The notes beneath the pieces are model-generated. The model did no database searches and was not told where the DNA came from. It saw only the letters and a program-made list of their open reading frames with translations. 64,000 nucleotides of DNA from Streptacidiphilus albus JL83 (GTDB taxonomy: Bacteria; Actinomycetota; Actinomycetes; Streptomycetales; Streptomycetaceae): contig NZ_JQML01000001.1 of NCBI RefSeq assembly GCF_000744705.1, forward strand, positions 2,704,017-2,768,016, in the 5' to 3' direction. Position 1 is the first letter of the stretch, and every line of letters starts with the position of its first letter. This document shows, in pieces, positions 29,356 to 39,074 of the stretch. The position numbers and the translations under genes were made by a program.

Positions 29356-30570
29356 TCAGCCGCCCATCGGCGAGCGCTGCATCCGGACCGACTGGAGCAG
29401 TCCGATCCCGGTCCAGATCGCGAACATGGAAGAGCCCCCGTAGCTGACGAAGGGCAGCGGGATGCCGGCCACCGGCATGATGCCCAGGGTCATGCCGATG
29501 TTCTCGAAGCCCTGGAAGCCGAACCAGGCGACCACGCCGGCCGCGACCAGGGTGCTGTAGAGGTCGTCCGCCTGCCGGGCGATCCGGCAGGCCCGCCAGA
29601 GCACCACGCCGAGCAGCACGATGATCAGCCCGGCGCCGACGAAGCCCAGCTCCTCCCCGGCGACGGTGAAGACGAAGTCGGTCTGCTGCTCCGGCACGAA
29701 CTGCCCGGTGGTCTGGGTGCCGTGGAAGAGCCCGCTGCCGGTCAGCCCGCCGGAGCCGATGGCGATCCGGGCCTGGGCGGTGTTGTAGCCGACACCGGAG
29801 GGGTCGAGGCCGGGGTCGGCGAAGGCCGCGAAGCGGGCGATCTGGTACTGCTTCAGCAGGTGCAGCCGGACCACCGCGAAGGCGCCGAGGCCCCCGCCCG
29901 CGACCAGGCCGAGCAGCCAGCGGGTGGAGGCCCCGGAGGCCAGCAGCAGGCCGAGGATGATCACCACCATCACCATGGTCGAGCCGAGGTCCGGCATCAG
30001 CAGGATGACCCCGATCGGCAGCCCGGCCAGCAGCAGCGACTGGATGATCGCCCCGCCGCGCGGAAACCGGTCCTCCCCCGCGTCCACCCGGGCCGACAGC
30101 AGGGTGGCCATGCCGAGAATGATCGCGATCTTGCAGAACTCGGAGGGCTGGACCGAGAAACCGCCGCCCAGCACGATCCAGGAGTGCGCGCCGTTGACGG
30201 TCGAGCCCAGCGGGCTGAGCACCGCCAGCACCCCGACCAGCGCCAGGGCGTAGAGGAACGGCACGGCGGTGCGCAGCCGGTGGTGCCCGAGCAGCACCAC
30301 GGCCGCGCACAGGCCGATCCCGATCGCCGTGTTCATCAGGTGCCGGACCAGGAAGAACTGCGGATCGCCGTGGTTGATGTCGCTGCGGGCGCGGGTCGCC
30401 GACCAGACCAGCAGCGAGCCGATGCCGGAGAGCGCCAGCGCGGCCAGCACCAGCGGCCAGTCCAGCCGCCGCAGCGCCGAGCCCTTGGCCGTCAGCCGGC
30501 CGAGCAGCCCGCGCTGCGGGGTGTAGCGGGGGCTGCGGTAGCTGGTCGTCAGTCCGCCGAGGCCGGTCAT
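29356..30570 (-). CDS. rodA: rod shape-determining protein RodA (SEDS glycosyltransferase)
   Basis: A 404-aa SEDS-family peptidoglycan polymerase with about ten membrane helices; partner of the class B PBP encoded just upstream. Conserved signatures are QPSEFCKIAIILG, LMPDLGSTMVMVVI, and the C-terminal GFENIGMTLGIMPVAGIPLPFVSYG cluster (seen as NIGMTLGIMPVAGIPLPF). The N-terminus (~35 aa) is cytoplasmic and basic. Its ATG overlaps the stop of mrdA (ATGA). It corresponds to Sfr in the Streptomyces mre cluster, needed for spore wall formation. Confidence 0.95.
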   Translation of the reverse strand: MTGLGGLTTSYRSPRYTPQRGLLGRLTAKGSALRRLDWPLVLAALALSGIGSLLVWSATRARSDINHGDPQFFLVRHLMNTAIGIGLCAAVVLLGHHRLRTAVPFLYALALVGVLAVLSPLGSTVNGAHSWIVLGGGFSVQPSEFCKIAIILGMATLLSARVDAGEDRFPRGGAIIQSLLLAGLPIGVILLMPDLGSTMVMVVIILGLLLASGASTRWLLGLVAGGGLGAFAVVRLHLLKQYQIARFAAFADPGLDPSGVGYNTAQARIAIGSGGLTGSGLFHGTQTTGQFVPEQQTDFVFTVAGEELGFVGAGLIIVLLGVVLWRACRIARQADDLYSTLVAAGVVAWFGFQGFENIGMTLGIMPVAGIPLPFVSYGGSSMFAIWTGIGLLQSVRMQRSPMGG

Positions 30571-32819
30571 GCGCCCTCCCTCCGCTCCGGGGCCAGGGCG
30601 AAGAGCGGGCCGGGACCCGCCGCGAACGGCAGGCTGGAACCGGGCGCGGAGACCGTCACCGCCGGGACGCTCGCCTCGGCCTGCTGCACCGCCGCCGCCC
30701 GGAGGTCGTTCTGCTGGAGCGCGGTGGCCTGCTCGACGATGCCGGAGGGGGCGAAGGTCGGCAGCGCCGTCTGCGGGGTCGGCAGCAGCGCCTTCTTCGG
30801 GTCGATGCTGTTGTCGGCCTGGATGCCGTAGAGCGCGTTGTAGATGTTGCGGACGGCCGGTCCCGCGCCGCCGGAGCCGGTGCCGCCCTGGGAGATGGTC
30901 ATCACCACGGCGTAGTCCTTGGTGTAGGTGTCGAACCAGGAGGTGGTCTGCTTGCCGACGACCTCGGCGGTACCGGTCTTGGCGTGCAGCTGGATCTTGT
31001 CCTGCGGCCAGCCCGCGAACTTCCAGGCCGCGGTGCCCTCGGTGACCACGCCGGCGGTGGCGGCGTCGATGTACTGGAGGGTGCGCTGGGTGTCCGGGAG
31101 CCTGCCCTGCACCACCGGGGCGATGTTCTGCACCAGCTTGCCGGTCGGGGTGACCACGGCCTTGGCGATCTCCGGTTTGTACAGCGTGCCGCCGTTGGCC
31201 AGGGCCGAGTAGATCCGGGCCATCTGGATCGGGGTGACCAGGGTGTCGCCCTGGCCGATGGCGTAGTTGACCTCGTCACCGGCGCGCAGGGTGGCGAAGT
31301 CGGTGCAGTCCTCGCGGGCGATCTGGGTCAGGTAGTCGTTCTTCCCGGAGGCCGCCTGCTGGCACCAGGTGTTCTTCATCTCGGCGTAGTAGGCGTCGTG
31401 CCAGGCCCGGTCCGGCACCCGGCCGGCGACCTCGGCGGGCAGGTCGATCCCGGTGGCCTGGCCGAGGCCGAACTGGTGCGCGGCCTTGTAGAGCCAGTCG
31501 GCCGGGTGGGTCGGCCTGGTTCCGCCGTCCTTCATCCACTGCTGGTAGGCGATGTTGTAGAAGACGGTGTCGCAGGAGACCTCCAGCGCCTTCGACAGGT
31601 TGATCATGCCGAAGTTCTCACCCTCGAAGTTCTTGAACTCCCGGCCGCCGATCATCATCGAGGAGGTGCAGGGGAAGGTGTCGCTGTAGGTGTAGCCCGC
31701 GTTGATCGCCCCTGAGGTGCTGACCACCTTGAAGGTCGAGCCGGGCGCGCTCTGACCCTGTATGGCCCGGTTCAGCAGCGGGAAGTCGGAGTTCGCGTTG
31801 GTCAGCGCGGCGTAGTCCTTCTCCGAGATGCCGCCGGTCCAGATGTTCGGGTTGTAGGTGGGCGCGCTGGCCATGGCGATCACCCGCCCGGTGTGGACGT
31901 CCATCACGATCACCGCGCCGGAGTCCGCCTTGAAGTTCTCCTTGGTGACGGTGTCCCAGGTCTTCCGCAGCGTCACCAGCGCCTGCTGCAGCTGCTGCTC
32001 GGCGATGCCCTGGATCCGGGCGTCGATGCTGGTCACGATGTCGTTGCCGGGGGACGCCGCGCTCTGCCCGGCACTGCCGATCACCCGGCCCAGGTTGTCG
32101 ACCTCCAGGTTGTCCACGCCCGGCTGGCCGCGCAGCTGGGTGTCGTAGACGGACTCCAGGCCGGCCCGGCCGACCTGGTCGGAGGCCGCGTAGGCGGACT
32201 TGCCCTCGGCGTTGGTGGCGGCGTTGATCTCGTCCTGGGTGACCGGCGACAGGTAGCCGAGCAGCTGGGCGGCGTTGGCCCCGGCCGGACCGGGGTACTG
32301 CCGGACCGCCGTGGGGTCGGCGGTGACACCGGGGAAGTCCTCGCGGCGCTCCATGATCTGCATCGCCTGCTGGGCGGTGGCCTGCTCGGTGACCGGGATC
32401 GGCTGGTAGGGCGAACCGTTCCAGCAGGGCTGCGGGGTGACCGCGTCGCACAGCCGGACCTTGTCGTGGACCTCGGTCGGGCTCATCCCCAGCACCTGGG
32501 CCAGCCGGCCGAGCACGGCCTTGCCGCCGTCCTGCTGCTGGAGCAGCGCGGTGCGGCTGACGGAGACCACCAGCTGGGTGGAGTTGTCCGCCAGCGGCAT
32601 GCCGTTGGCGTCCAGGATCTCGCCGCGCACGGCCGGGACCAGCACCGGCCGGATGTGGTTGGAGACTGCCTCCTGCGAGTACTGCTGGCCGTTGCGGATC
32701 TGCAGGAACCAGAGCCTCCCGCCGAGGGTCGCCAGCAGGGACAGGACGATGACCTGGAGGATCAGCAGGCGTCCGGTCACCCGGCTGCTGCGCCCCCCGG
32801 TCTCCGGGGTGTGGTTCAT
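30567..32819 (-). CDS. mrdA: penicillin-binding protein 2 (peptidoglycan transpeptidase)
   Basis: A 750-aa class B PBP. One membrane anchor near the N-terminus (LLILQVIVLSLLATLGGRLWF), then the pedestal domain with PVLVPAVRGEILDANGMPLA, then the transpeptidase domain. The nucleophile Ser361 lies in APGSTFKVV (SxxK with Lys364), and the KTG box is Lys614-Gly616 in HAKTGTAEV. It acts at the outer face of the membrane with RodA and MreBCD. ATG 32819 follows GGAAGCGAG. The gap of 143 bp to mreD is unusual in holding a tandem repeat. Confidence 0.95.
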   Translation of the reverse strand: MNHTPETGGRSSRVTGRLLILQVIVLSLLATLGGRLWFLQIRNGQQYSQEAVSNHIRPVLVPAVRGEILDANGMPLADNSTQLVVSVSRTALLQQQDGGKAVLGRLAQVLGMSPTEVHDKVRLCDAVTPQPCWNGSPYQPIPVTEQATAQQAMQIMERREDFPGVTADPTAVRQYPGPAGANAAQLLGYLSPVTQDEINAATNAEGKSAYAASDQVGRAGLESVYDTQLRGQPGVDNLEVDNLGRVIGSAGQSAASPGNDIVTSIDARIQGIAEQQLQQALVTLRKTWDTVTKENFKADSGAVIVMDVHTGRVIAMASAPTYNPNIWTGGISEKDYAALTNANSDFPLLNRAIQGQSAPGSTFKVVSTSGAINAGYTYSDTFPCTSSMMIGGREFKNFEGENFGMINLSKALEVSCDTVFYNIAYQQWMKDGGTRPTHPADWLYKAAHQFGLGQATGIDLPAEVAGRVPDRAWHDAYYAEMKNTWCQQAASGKNDYLTQIAREDCTDFATLRAGDEVNYAIGQGDTLVTPIQMARIYSALANGGTLYKPEIAKAVVTPTGKLVQNIAPVVQGRLPDTQRTLQYIDAATAGVVTEGTAAWKFAGWPQDKIQLHAKTGTAEVVGKQTTSWFDTYTKDYAVVMTISQGGTGSGGAGPAVRNIYNALYGIQADNSIDPKKALLPTPQTALPTFAPSGIVEQATALQQNDLRAAAVQQAEASVPAVTVSAPGSSLPFAAGPGPLFALAPERREGA

Positions 32820-32839
32820 GGGTCTCGCTTCCCGCCCTG

Positions 32840-32937
32840 GTGGTACGGATGCCGGTGGTACGAAATGCCAGTGGTGCGAAATGCCGGTCGTGCGAAATGC
32901 CGGTCGTGCGAAATGCCGGTCGTGCGAAATGCCGGTG
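32840..32937. repeat. 16-bp tandem repeat, about six copies, between mreD and mrdA
   Basis: The block CGAAATGCC recurs at 32861, 32877, 32893, 32909 and 32925, exactly 16 bp apart, with a variant (CGGATGCC) at 32846. The full unit is close to GTCGTGCGAAATGCCG. It lies between the mreD stop and the mrdA start within one operon, so it is transcribed into the leader of mrdA. Confidence 0.92.
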
Positions 32938-32962
32938 GCCGTGCGCCCGAGGGCGGCCCGGC

Positions 32963-33709
32963 TCAGTCGTCGACGCCGCTCACGCGGCTGTTCCAGTCGC
33001 TCTCGTCGGTGCGCATGATCCGGCCGCCGTCGCGGCCCGCGCGCCGGCCGCCGTCGCCGAAGCCGGGCACCGTGCCGAGGCCCGCCGCGCCGCTGGTGCG
33101 GTCGCCGCCGGTGCCGAAGAAGGAGCCCCGGCGGTCGAGCCCGGAGCGGCCGCGGGTGGTCCGCCGCATGCCGGCGCCGAAGACGGTGCCGCCGTGGCCG
33201 GCCAGGTCGTCGACCGAGCGCCGGGCCAGCGCCATCACGCCCGGCACCACGAACGGCGCCAGCAGCACGTCGTAGACCACGGCGGTGACCAGCAGGCCGG
33301 GCATCCCGACGTGCCGGGCGGCGGTGTCGCCGACCATCGCGCCGACGGCGGCGTAGAGCAGCGTCGCGGTGATCGCCGCCGCAGCGACCACCAGCAGCGG
33401 CAGCCCCACCGAACGGATGTGCCCGCCCGGCGGGCGGATCAGCCCGGCCGCGTAGCCGAGCACGCAGAGCACCAGCGCGTAGCTGCCGACCGCGTGGTCG
33501 GACGGCGGGGCCAGGTCGGCCAGCAGCCCGGCGGCGAAGCCGACCAGGCAGCCGCCGACGGGGCCGTAGACCAGTGCCAGCCCTATCACCACGAGCAGCA
33601 TCAGGTCCGGCACGGCGCCGGGCAGGCCCAGCCGGGCGAGGACGCTGACCTGGACGACCAGCGCCACCACGATCAGGACCGCGGAGAGCAGGATGCGGTG
33701 CAGCCACAT
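32963..33709 (-). CDS. mreD: rod shape-determining protein MreD
   Basis: A 248-aa membrane protein. Residues 1-165 hold five to six helices (ILLSAVLIVVALVVQVSVL; PDLMLLVVIGLALVYGPVGG; LLVVAAAAITATLLYAAVG) with the MreD signature GFAAGLLADLAPP. The C-terminal 80 residues are a hydrophilic Gly/Arg-rich tail, longer than in E. coli, ending in SRVSGVDD. It links MreC with the cytoplasmic MreB and with PBP2/RodA. The spacing to mreC is 168 bp without a gene. Confidence 0.93.
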   Translation of the reverse strand: MWLHRILLSAVLIVVALVVQVSVLARLGLPGAVPDLMLLVVIGLALVYGPVGGCLVGFAAGLLADLAPPSDHAVGSYALVLCVLGYAAGLIRPPGGHIRSVGLPLLVVAAAAITATLLYAAVGAMVGDTAARHVGMPGLLVTAVVYDVLLAPFVVPGVMALARRSVDDLAGHGGTVFGAGMRRTTRGRSGLDRRGSFFGTGGDRTSGAAGLGTVPGFGDGGRRAGRDGGRIMRTDESDWNSRVSGVDD

Positions 33710-33877
33710 GCCGGTCGGCCTTTCTCAGCTCTGTCGGTACCGCGTTGTCTCAGTGCGGCGTTTCGGTGATGGGCCGGGCCATCAGTACAGCGGTACCGCA
33801 CGGCGGCGGCCCCGCGTCGCTGACACGCCGTCCGTCCGACGGACCGTCACAGTGACGCCACGTCAGCAGCACGGCCG

Positions 33878-34753
33878 TCAGTGGCCGGTGGCCGGCTTCG
33901 CCGGCAGCACGGCGTAGCGGGGGTCGGTCGCGGGCGGCTGGACGACCACGCCGACCAGGTCGAGCGTGGTGAAGCTGACGAAGGGCTGGACCAGCACGGT
34001 CCGGGTCAGCTGGCCCGGGGTGTTCTCGACCCGGACCACGGTGCCGACCGGCACCCCGGGCACGAACGGGCGGTCGTTCTGCGAGCCGAAGGTCACCAGC
34101 CGGTCGCCGGTCCTGACCCGCGCCTGTCCGTTCAGCAGTTCGACCCGCATCGGGCCGTTGCCCTGACCGGTCGCGAAACCGATCTCGCCGCTGCCCTCCA
34201 TCCGGGTGCCGACGCCGAAGTCCGGGTCGCTGGCCAGCAGCACCGTCGAGGTCTCCGGGCTGACCGTGGTGACCCGGCCCACCAGGCCGTCGCCGTTGAT
34301 GACGGTCATGTCGCGGCTGATGCCGTCATTGCTGCCGATGTCGATGGTGACGGTCCAGGAGAAGCCCTGGGCCGCCCCGATCGCGACGACCTGGGCGGCC
34401 TTGATGGTGTACTGGCCCGCCCCGGCCACGCCGAGCAGCTTGGTCAGCTCGGCGGAGCGGCTCTGGACCAGGTCCGAGCTGGAGACCTGCTGCTTCAGCC
34501 GGGCGTTCTGCTGCTCCAGTGCGCGGATGCGGTCGCCGCTGGTCCCGGACTCGCGCAGCGAGCGGAAGGCGTCGGAGACCGGCTGGACCGCCCCGGCGAC
34601 CCCGGTCTCGACCGGGCCGAGGACGGAGGCGGCCGTGTCCCGGGCCCCGTTCAGGGGCGAGTGGTCGCCGCCTCGGATGTCGACGGTGATCAGTGCGAAC
34701 GCGACGGCGACCAGCAGGACGAGCAGGAGCCGACTTTCTCGTGTGTCCCTCAC
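33878..34753 (-). CDS. mreC: rod shape-determining protein MreC
   Basis: A 291-aa bitopic protein. One helix close to the N-terminus (LLLVLLVAVAFALITVDI), a short coiled coil around RIRALEQQNARLKQQV, then the beta-rich outer domain (ISRDMTVINGDGLVGRV, VRTGDRLVTFGSQ, FVPGVPVGTVVRVEN). GTG 34753 has GAGGACC directly upstream. In Streptomyces MreC is needed for resistant spore walls rather than hyphal growth. It follows mreB by 96 bp. Confidence 0.95.
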   Translation of the reverse strand: MRDTRESRLLLVLLVAVAFALITVDIRGGDHSPLNGARDTAASVLGPVETGVAGAVQPVSDAFRSLRESGTSGDRIRALEQQNARLKQQVSSSDLVQSRSAELTKLLGVAGAGQYTIKAAQVVAIGAAQGFSWTVTIDIGSNDGISRDMTVINGDGLVGRVTTVSPETSTVLLASDPDFGVGTRMEGSGEIGFATGQGNGPMRVELLNGQARVRTGDRLVTFGSQNDRPFVPGVPVGTVVRVENTPGQLTRTVLVQPFVSFTTLDLVGVVVQPPATDPRYAVLPAKPATGH

Positions 34754-34849
34754 GGTCCTCGGCGGGGCCCTTCAAGAGGTGCGGAGCTCCCGGGAGCTGT
34801 GGTTCCCGGGACCTGTCAGGATACTGATGGTGCGTCAATCAGCGGGGGC

Positions 34850-35890
<1,041 letters not shown>

Positions 35891-36160
35891 GGGCTTGGGG
35901 GGCCTTCCCGAGGTTCGAGGGTGGGGGCGGCTGCGGGCTCGCGATGGCAGACCGTCAGCCACCGTTGCCGAGTAGCTCCATGGTAGCCATGGAGGCACAC
36001 AGGGTGACCGTGGACTTGTGTCCAGTATTCAGGCAGACGATCAGATTTTTCACTATTGGGACGCCTGTGTCGGCTGCCAGGTTCCACGGAATCATTACTT
36101 CCGATTGCCTGACAACTCCTGTGCCCCCACTCGGACAGGTGGGTGACGGCCATACGGCCG
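35891..36160. promoter_or_regulatory. AT-rich upstream region of the mre cluster
   Basis: The stretch 36030-36120 is markedly AT-rich for this genome (for example gatcagatttttcactattg). It should contain the mreB promoters. A minus-strand frame from ATG 36095 to 35955 could code for 46 residues (MIPWNLAADTGVPIVKN and on) with GGAAG very close to the ATG; whether it is translated cannot be told. Confidence 0.45.
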
Positions 36161-36198
36161 AGCGGACCGGACGCACCGTCAGCTGCGTCCGGTCCGCT
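36161..36198. terminator. 15-bp stem terminator after ndk
   Basis: AGCGGACCGGACGCA (36161-36175) pairs perfectly with TGCGTCCGGTCCGCT (36184-36198) around an 8-nt loop, 29 bp downstream of the ndk stop on the minus strand. Confidence 0.88.
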
Positions 36199-36226
36199 GT
36201 CGGCCGACCTCGAAGACTCGGAAGGA

Positions 36227-36640
36227 TCAGGCGTGGGCCGGGAAGAAGATCTTGATCTCGCGCTCGGCGGAGGCCTCGGAGTCGGAGGCGTGGATCAGGT
36301 TCTCCCGGGTGATGGTGGCGAAGTCGCCGCGGATCGTGCCGGGGCCCGCCTCCAGCGGGTTGGTCTTGCCGGCCAGCGCCCGGATGCCCTCGATCACGCT
36401 CTCGCCCTCGACGATCAGCGCCACCGACGGACCGGAGGACATGAACGTGAGCAGCGGCTCGTAGAACGGCTTGCCGAGGTGCTCGGCGTAGTGCTGCTCC
36501 AGCGTCGCCGCGTCCAGCGTGCGCAGCTCCATGGCGGCCAGGGTCCAACCGGCCTTGCGTTCGATCCGGGAGACGATCTCGCCGACCAGTCCGCGCCGGA
36601 CGGCGTCGGGCTTCAGGAGGACGAGGCTGCGCTGCGACAT
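36227..36640 (-). CDS. ndk: nucleoside-diphosphate kinase
   Basis: 137 aa, full length. It transfers the gamma phosphate between NTPs and NDPs. It begins [19 protein letters not shown]; the phosphorylated histidine is in NLIHASDS, and the substrate site includes [15 protein letters not shown]. Cytosolic hexamer in this family. Flanked by terminators, so it is probably transcribed alone or at the end of the folC-DUF4233 unit. Confidence 0.98.
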   Translation of the reverse strand: MSQRSLVLLKPDAVRRGLVGEIVSRIERKAGWTLAAMELRTLDAATLEQHYAEHLGKPFYEPLLTFMSSGPSVALIVEGESVIEGIRALAGKTNPLEAGPGTIRGDFATITRENLIHASDSEASAEREIKIFFPAHA

Positions 36641-36795
36641 GGGGCGCTCCGAGGTTCTGGTGGCGACGGCGCTGCCGGGTGGCGACAGCGGTGATGATCG
36701 GTGCCGAGCCTACCCGGAGCGAATACCGGGACGTCAGCCGGTCAGCTGTGCGGCCGGAGGCCCGTCAAGGCCCCGGTACAAAAGTCAGGTGAGAA

Positions 36796-36839
36796 GTCCG
36801 GCCGGACACCCCGATGGCCGTACCGGGGCCCGGCCGGAC
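36796..36839. terminator. hairpin after the DUF4233 gene
   Basis: GTCCGGCCGG (36796-36805) pairs with CCGGCCGGAC (36830-36839), and inside it CCCCG pairs with CGGGG around ATGGCCGTAC-like loop bases. It lies directly downstream of the 110-aa membrane protein gene. Confidence 0.7.
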
Positions 36840-36845
36840 GTCCGC

Positions 36846-37178
36846 TCAGACCGCGGCGGCCCGGGCCGCCTTGATCACGTCGATCTTCCGCCCGTAGTGC
36901 ACCGAGGCCCACCACAGCGCGGCGAAGATCACGCCCAGTGCGTACATCATCCCGACCACCGCGCCGCTGGCGATCAGCGCGACCTGGAGCACCCACCCGA
37001 CGGCCACCGCACCCGGGCGCGTGATCATCCCGCAGAGCAGGACGCAGAGCGCCATCGCCGCCCCGCACACCGCCCAGAGGGTGCCGTGGGAGACGGAGGA
37101 GAGGTGCATCGCCACCAGGGCGGCGAAGCCCACCACCATTGCCTCGGCGATCAGGGTGGAGGAGCAGAGGGTACGCAC
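36846..37178 (-). CDS. DUF4233 domain membrane protein
   Basis: A 110-aa membrane protein with four helices: LIAEAMVVGFAALVAMHL, LWAVCGAAMALCVLLCGMI, VGWVLQVALIASGAVVGMMY and LGVIFAALWWASVHYG, ending in a basic RKIDVIKAARAAAV. DUF4233 genes are typically placed right after folC in actinobacteria, as here (62-bp gap). GTG start at 37178. No biochemical function is established. Confidence 0.88.
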   Translation of the reverse strand: MRTLCSSTLIAEAMVVGFAALVAMHLSSVSHGTLWAVCGAAMALCVLLCGMITRPGAVAVGWVLQVALIASGAVVGMMYALGVIFAALWWASVHYGRKIDVIKAARAAAV

Positions 37179-37240
37179 AGCAGGGGCCTCTCGGGCGGGT
37201 GACTCGGAACGCAGGAACTCGGGAAAGCGGGGGTCGTGCC

Positions 37241-38626
37241 TCAGCGCGGCCCGAGCAGGATACGGGCCTCGCCGACGGTGATGATGGAGCCGGTGACGAG
37301 CACGCCCGAGCCGCCGAGCTCGCCCACCTCCTCGGCCAGGGTGACCGCCGCCTCGATGGCGTCGTCCAGCCGGGGCTCGACCTGCACCCGGTCCGCGCCG
37401 AAGATCTCGACGGCGGTCTCGGCCAGGGCGTCCACCGAGGTGGCGCGCTGGGTCGAGTTCTGGGTGATGACGACCTCGGTCAGGACCGGCTCCAGCGCCT
37501 CCAGCAACCCCGCCGAGTCCTTGTCTCCGCTGGTGCTGATGACCCCGATCAGCCGGGTGAAGCCGAAGGACTCCCCGATCGCCTCGGCGGTGACCCGCGC
37601 CCCGGCCGGGTTGTGGGCGGCGTCCAGCACGATGGTGGGGCTGCGCCGGATCACCTCAAGCCGGCCGGGCGAACTGACGCCGGAGAAGGCGGCGCGGACC
37701 TTGTCGATGTCCAGCGGCTCCTCGCGGGCCGTGCCGACGCCGAAGAAGCCCTCGACCGCGGCCAGCGCCAGCGAGGCGTTCTGCGCCTGGTGGGCGCCGT
37801 GCAGCGGGACGAAGATGTCGCCGTACTCGTGGCCGGAGATCCCGCGCAGCGTCAGCATCTGTCCGCCGAGCGCCACATCGCGGTGCACCACGCCGAACTC
37901 CAGGCCCTCACGGGCCACCACGGCGTCGATCTCCACCGCGCGGCGCAGGATCACCTCGGTGGCGTCCAGCGGCTGGTGGGCGACGACGGCCAGGCCGCCC
38001 TTCTTGATGATCCCGGACTTCTCCCCGGCGATCTTGCCGGTGGTGTCCCCCAGCCAGCCGACGTGGTCCAGCGAGATCGGCGTGATCACCGAGACCGTTC
38101 CGTCGATGATGTTGGTGGCGTCCCAGCTCCCGCCGACGCCGACCTCGACCACGGCCACGTCGACCGGGGCGTCGGCGAAGGCCGCGTAGGCCATGCCGGT
38201 GACGATCTCGAAGAAGGACATCGGGAACGGCTGCGCGGCGTCGACCATGTCGACATAGGGCTCGATGTCGCGCCAGGTCTCGACGAAGAGCTCCGGGCTG
38301 ATCGGCTCCCCGTCCAGGCTGATCCGCTCCGTGATCGACTCCACGTGCGGGCTGGTGTAGCGGCCGGTGCGGAGCTCGAAGTGGCGCAGCAGCTGTTCGA
38401 TCATGCGGGCCGTGCTGGTCTTGCCATTGGTTCCGGTGATGTGGATCGCCGGGTAGGACCGCTGGGGCTGGCCCAGGATGTCCATCAGCGCGGCGATCCG
38501 GTCCAGGCTGGGTTCGAGCCTGGTCTCGGGCCAGCGCGCGAGCAGTTCTGCCGTCACCTCCTGCAGCTCGGCTGCGGGGTCGGAGGGGTCGGCGGGCTGC
38601 TGGCTGCTAAGGGGGGCGTCGCTCAC
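37241..38626 (-). CDS. folC: folylpolyglutamate synthase / dihydrofolate synthase
   Basis: A 461-aa Mur-ligase-type enzyme adding glutamate to dihydropteroate or folates. The P-loop is IHITGTNGKTSTARMIEQLL; the omega region TGRYTSPHVESITERISLDG, then VEVGVGGSWDATNII and IAGEKSGIIKKGG, follow, with C-terminal VLDAAHNPAGA. The N-terminal 20 residues are a dispensable-looking Ser/Pro/Ala tail. Actinobacteria often use this bifunctional form. GTG start. Confidence 0.96.
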   Translation of the reverse strand: MSDAPLSSQQPADPSDPAAELQEVTAELLARWPETRLEPSLDRIAALMDILGQPQRSYPAIHITGTNGKTSTARMIEQLLRHFELRTGRYTSPHVESITERISLDGEPISPELFVETWRDIEPYVDMVDAAQPFPMSFFEIVTGMAYAAFADAPVDVAVVEVGVGGSWDATNIIDGTVSVITPISLDHVGWLGDTTGKIAGEKSGIIKKGGLAVVAHQPLDATEVILRRAVEIDAVVAREGLEFGVVHRDVALGGQMLTLRGISGHEYGDIFVPLHGAHQAQNASLALAAVEGFFGVGTAREEPLDIDKVRAAFSGVSSPGRLEVIRRSPTIVLDAAHNPAGARVTAEAIGESFGFTRLIGVISTSGDKDSAGLLEALEPVLTEVVITQNSTQRATSVDALAETAVEIFGADRVQVEPRLDDAIEAAVTLAEEVGELGGSGVLVTGSIITVGEARILLGPR

Positions 38627-38718
38627 GCGGACAGTCTACGGTCGCCCGGCCCCCCGAACCGAGGCAGGAGCCGACCGCCCCCGGGCCCGCCCGGAACCGG
38701 CCCGCTGCGCCGGTGCCG

Positions 38719-38778
38719 GTGGTGCTGGTGTCAGCAGTGCTGGTCTCAGTGGTGCTGGTCTCAGTGGTGCTGGTGCGA
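38719..38778. repeat. 15-bp tandem repeat, four copies, over the 3' end of the DUF6126-like gene
   Basis: Units of GTGGTGCTGGTCTCA type start at 38719, 38734, 38749 and 38764 with one or two changes each. The last one and a fraction encode the His-rich end of the minus-strand small membrane protein (HQHH) and its stop; the others lie just downstream. Confidence 0.85.
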
Positions 38779-38946
38779 GCCGACGTAGAAGAGCAGCATG
38801 ATGAAACCGGCGAAGACGTGGAAGCCGATCACGTAGATCGCCGCGCGGATCCAGACACCTTTGTTGGCGCGCCGTCCGCCGCCCTCGCTGCCGTCGTCGG
38901 GGACCTCGCCCGCGCGGCCGCCGTCCACGGAATCGCTCTCGCTCAT
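38761..38946 (-). CDS. DUF6126-like small membrane protein (61 aa)
   Basis: An acidic N-terminus (MSESDSVDGGRAGEVPDDG) is followed by KGVWIRAAIYVIGFHVFAG, then FIMLLFYVG and a His-rich tail GSHQHH. One membrane helix with a histidine inside. Proteins of this shape are common in Streptomyces. ATG 38946 follows GGAGG by nine bases. Function unknown. Confidence 0.8.
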   Translation of the reverse strand: MSESDSVDGGRAGEVPDDGSEGGGRRANKGVWIRAAIYVIGFHVFAGFIMLLFYVGSHQHH

Positions 38947-39074
38947 CTGTTCCCGCCTCCGCTGTCGACAGCCATCGTCCCATCCGCCCGGACCGCGCCC
39001 AAATCCCGCAGGCCGGGCCGGGGCCGGTCGGGCCTCGGCGCGCACATCACCGGAACCGGCTGAATTCTGGTCGT

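Noticed and set aside
32840..32937. CRISPR array
   Set aside because: The 16-bp units are directly adjacent without unique spacers, and no cas genes are in the window.
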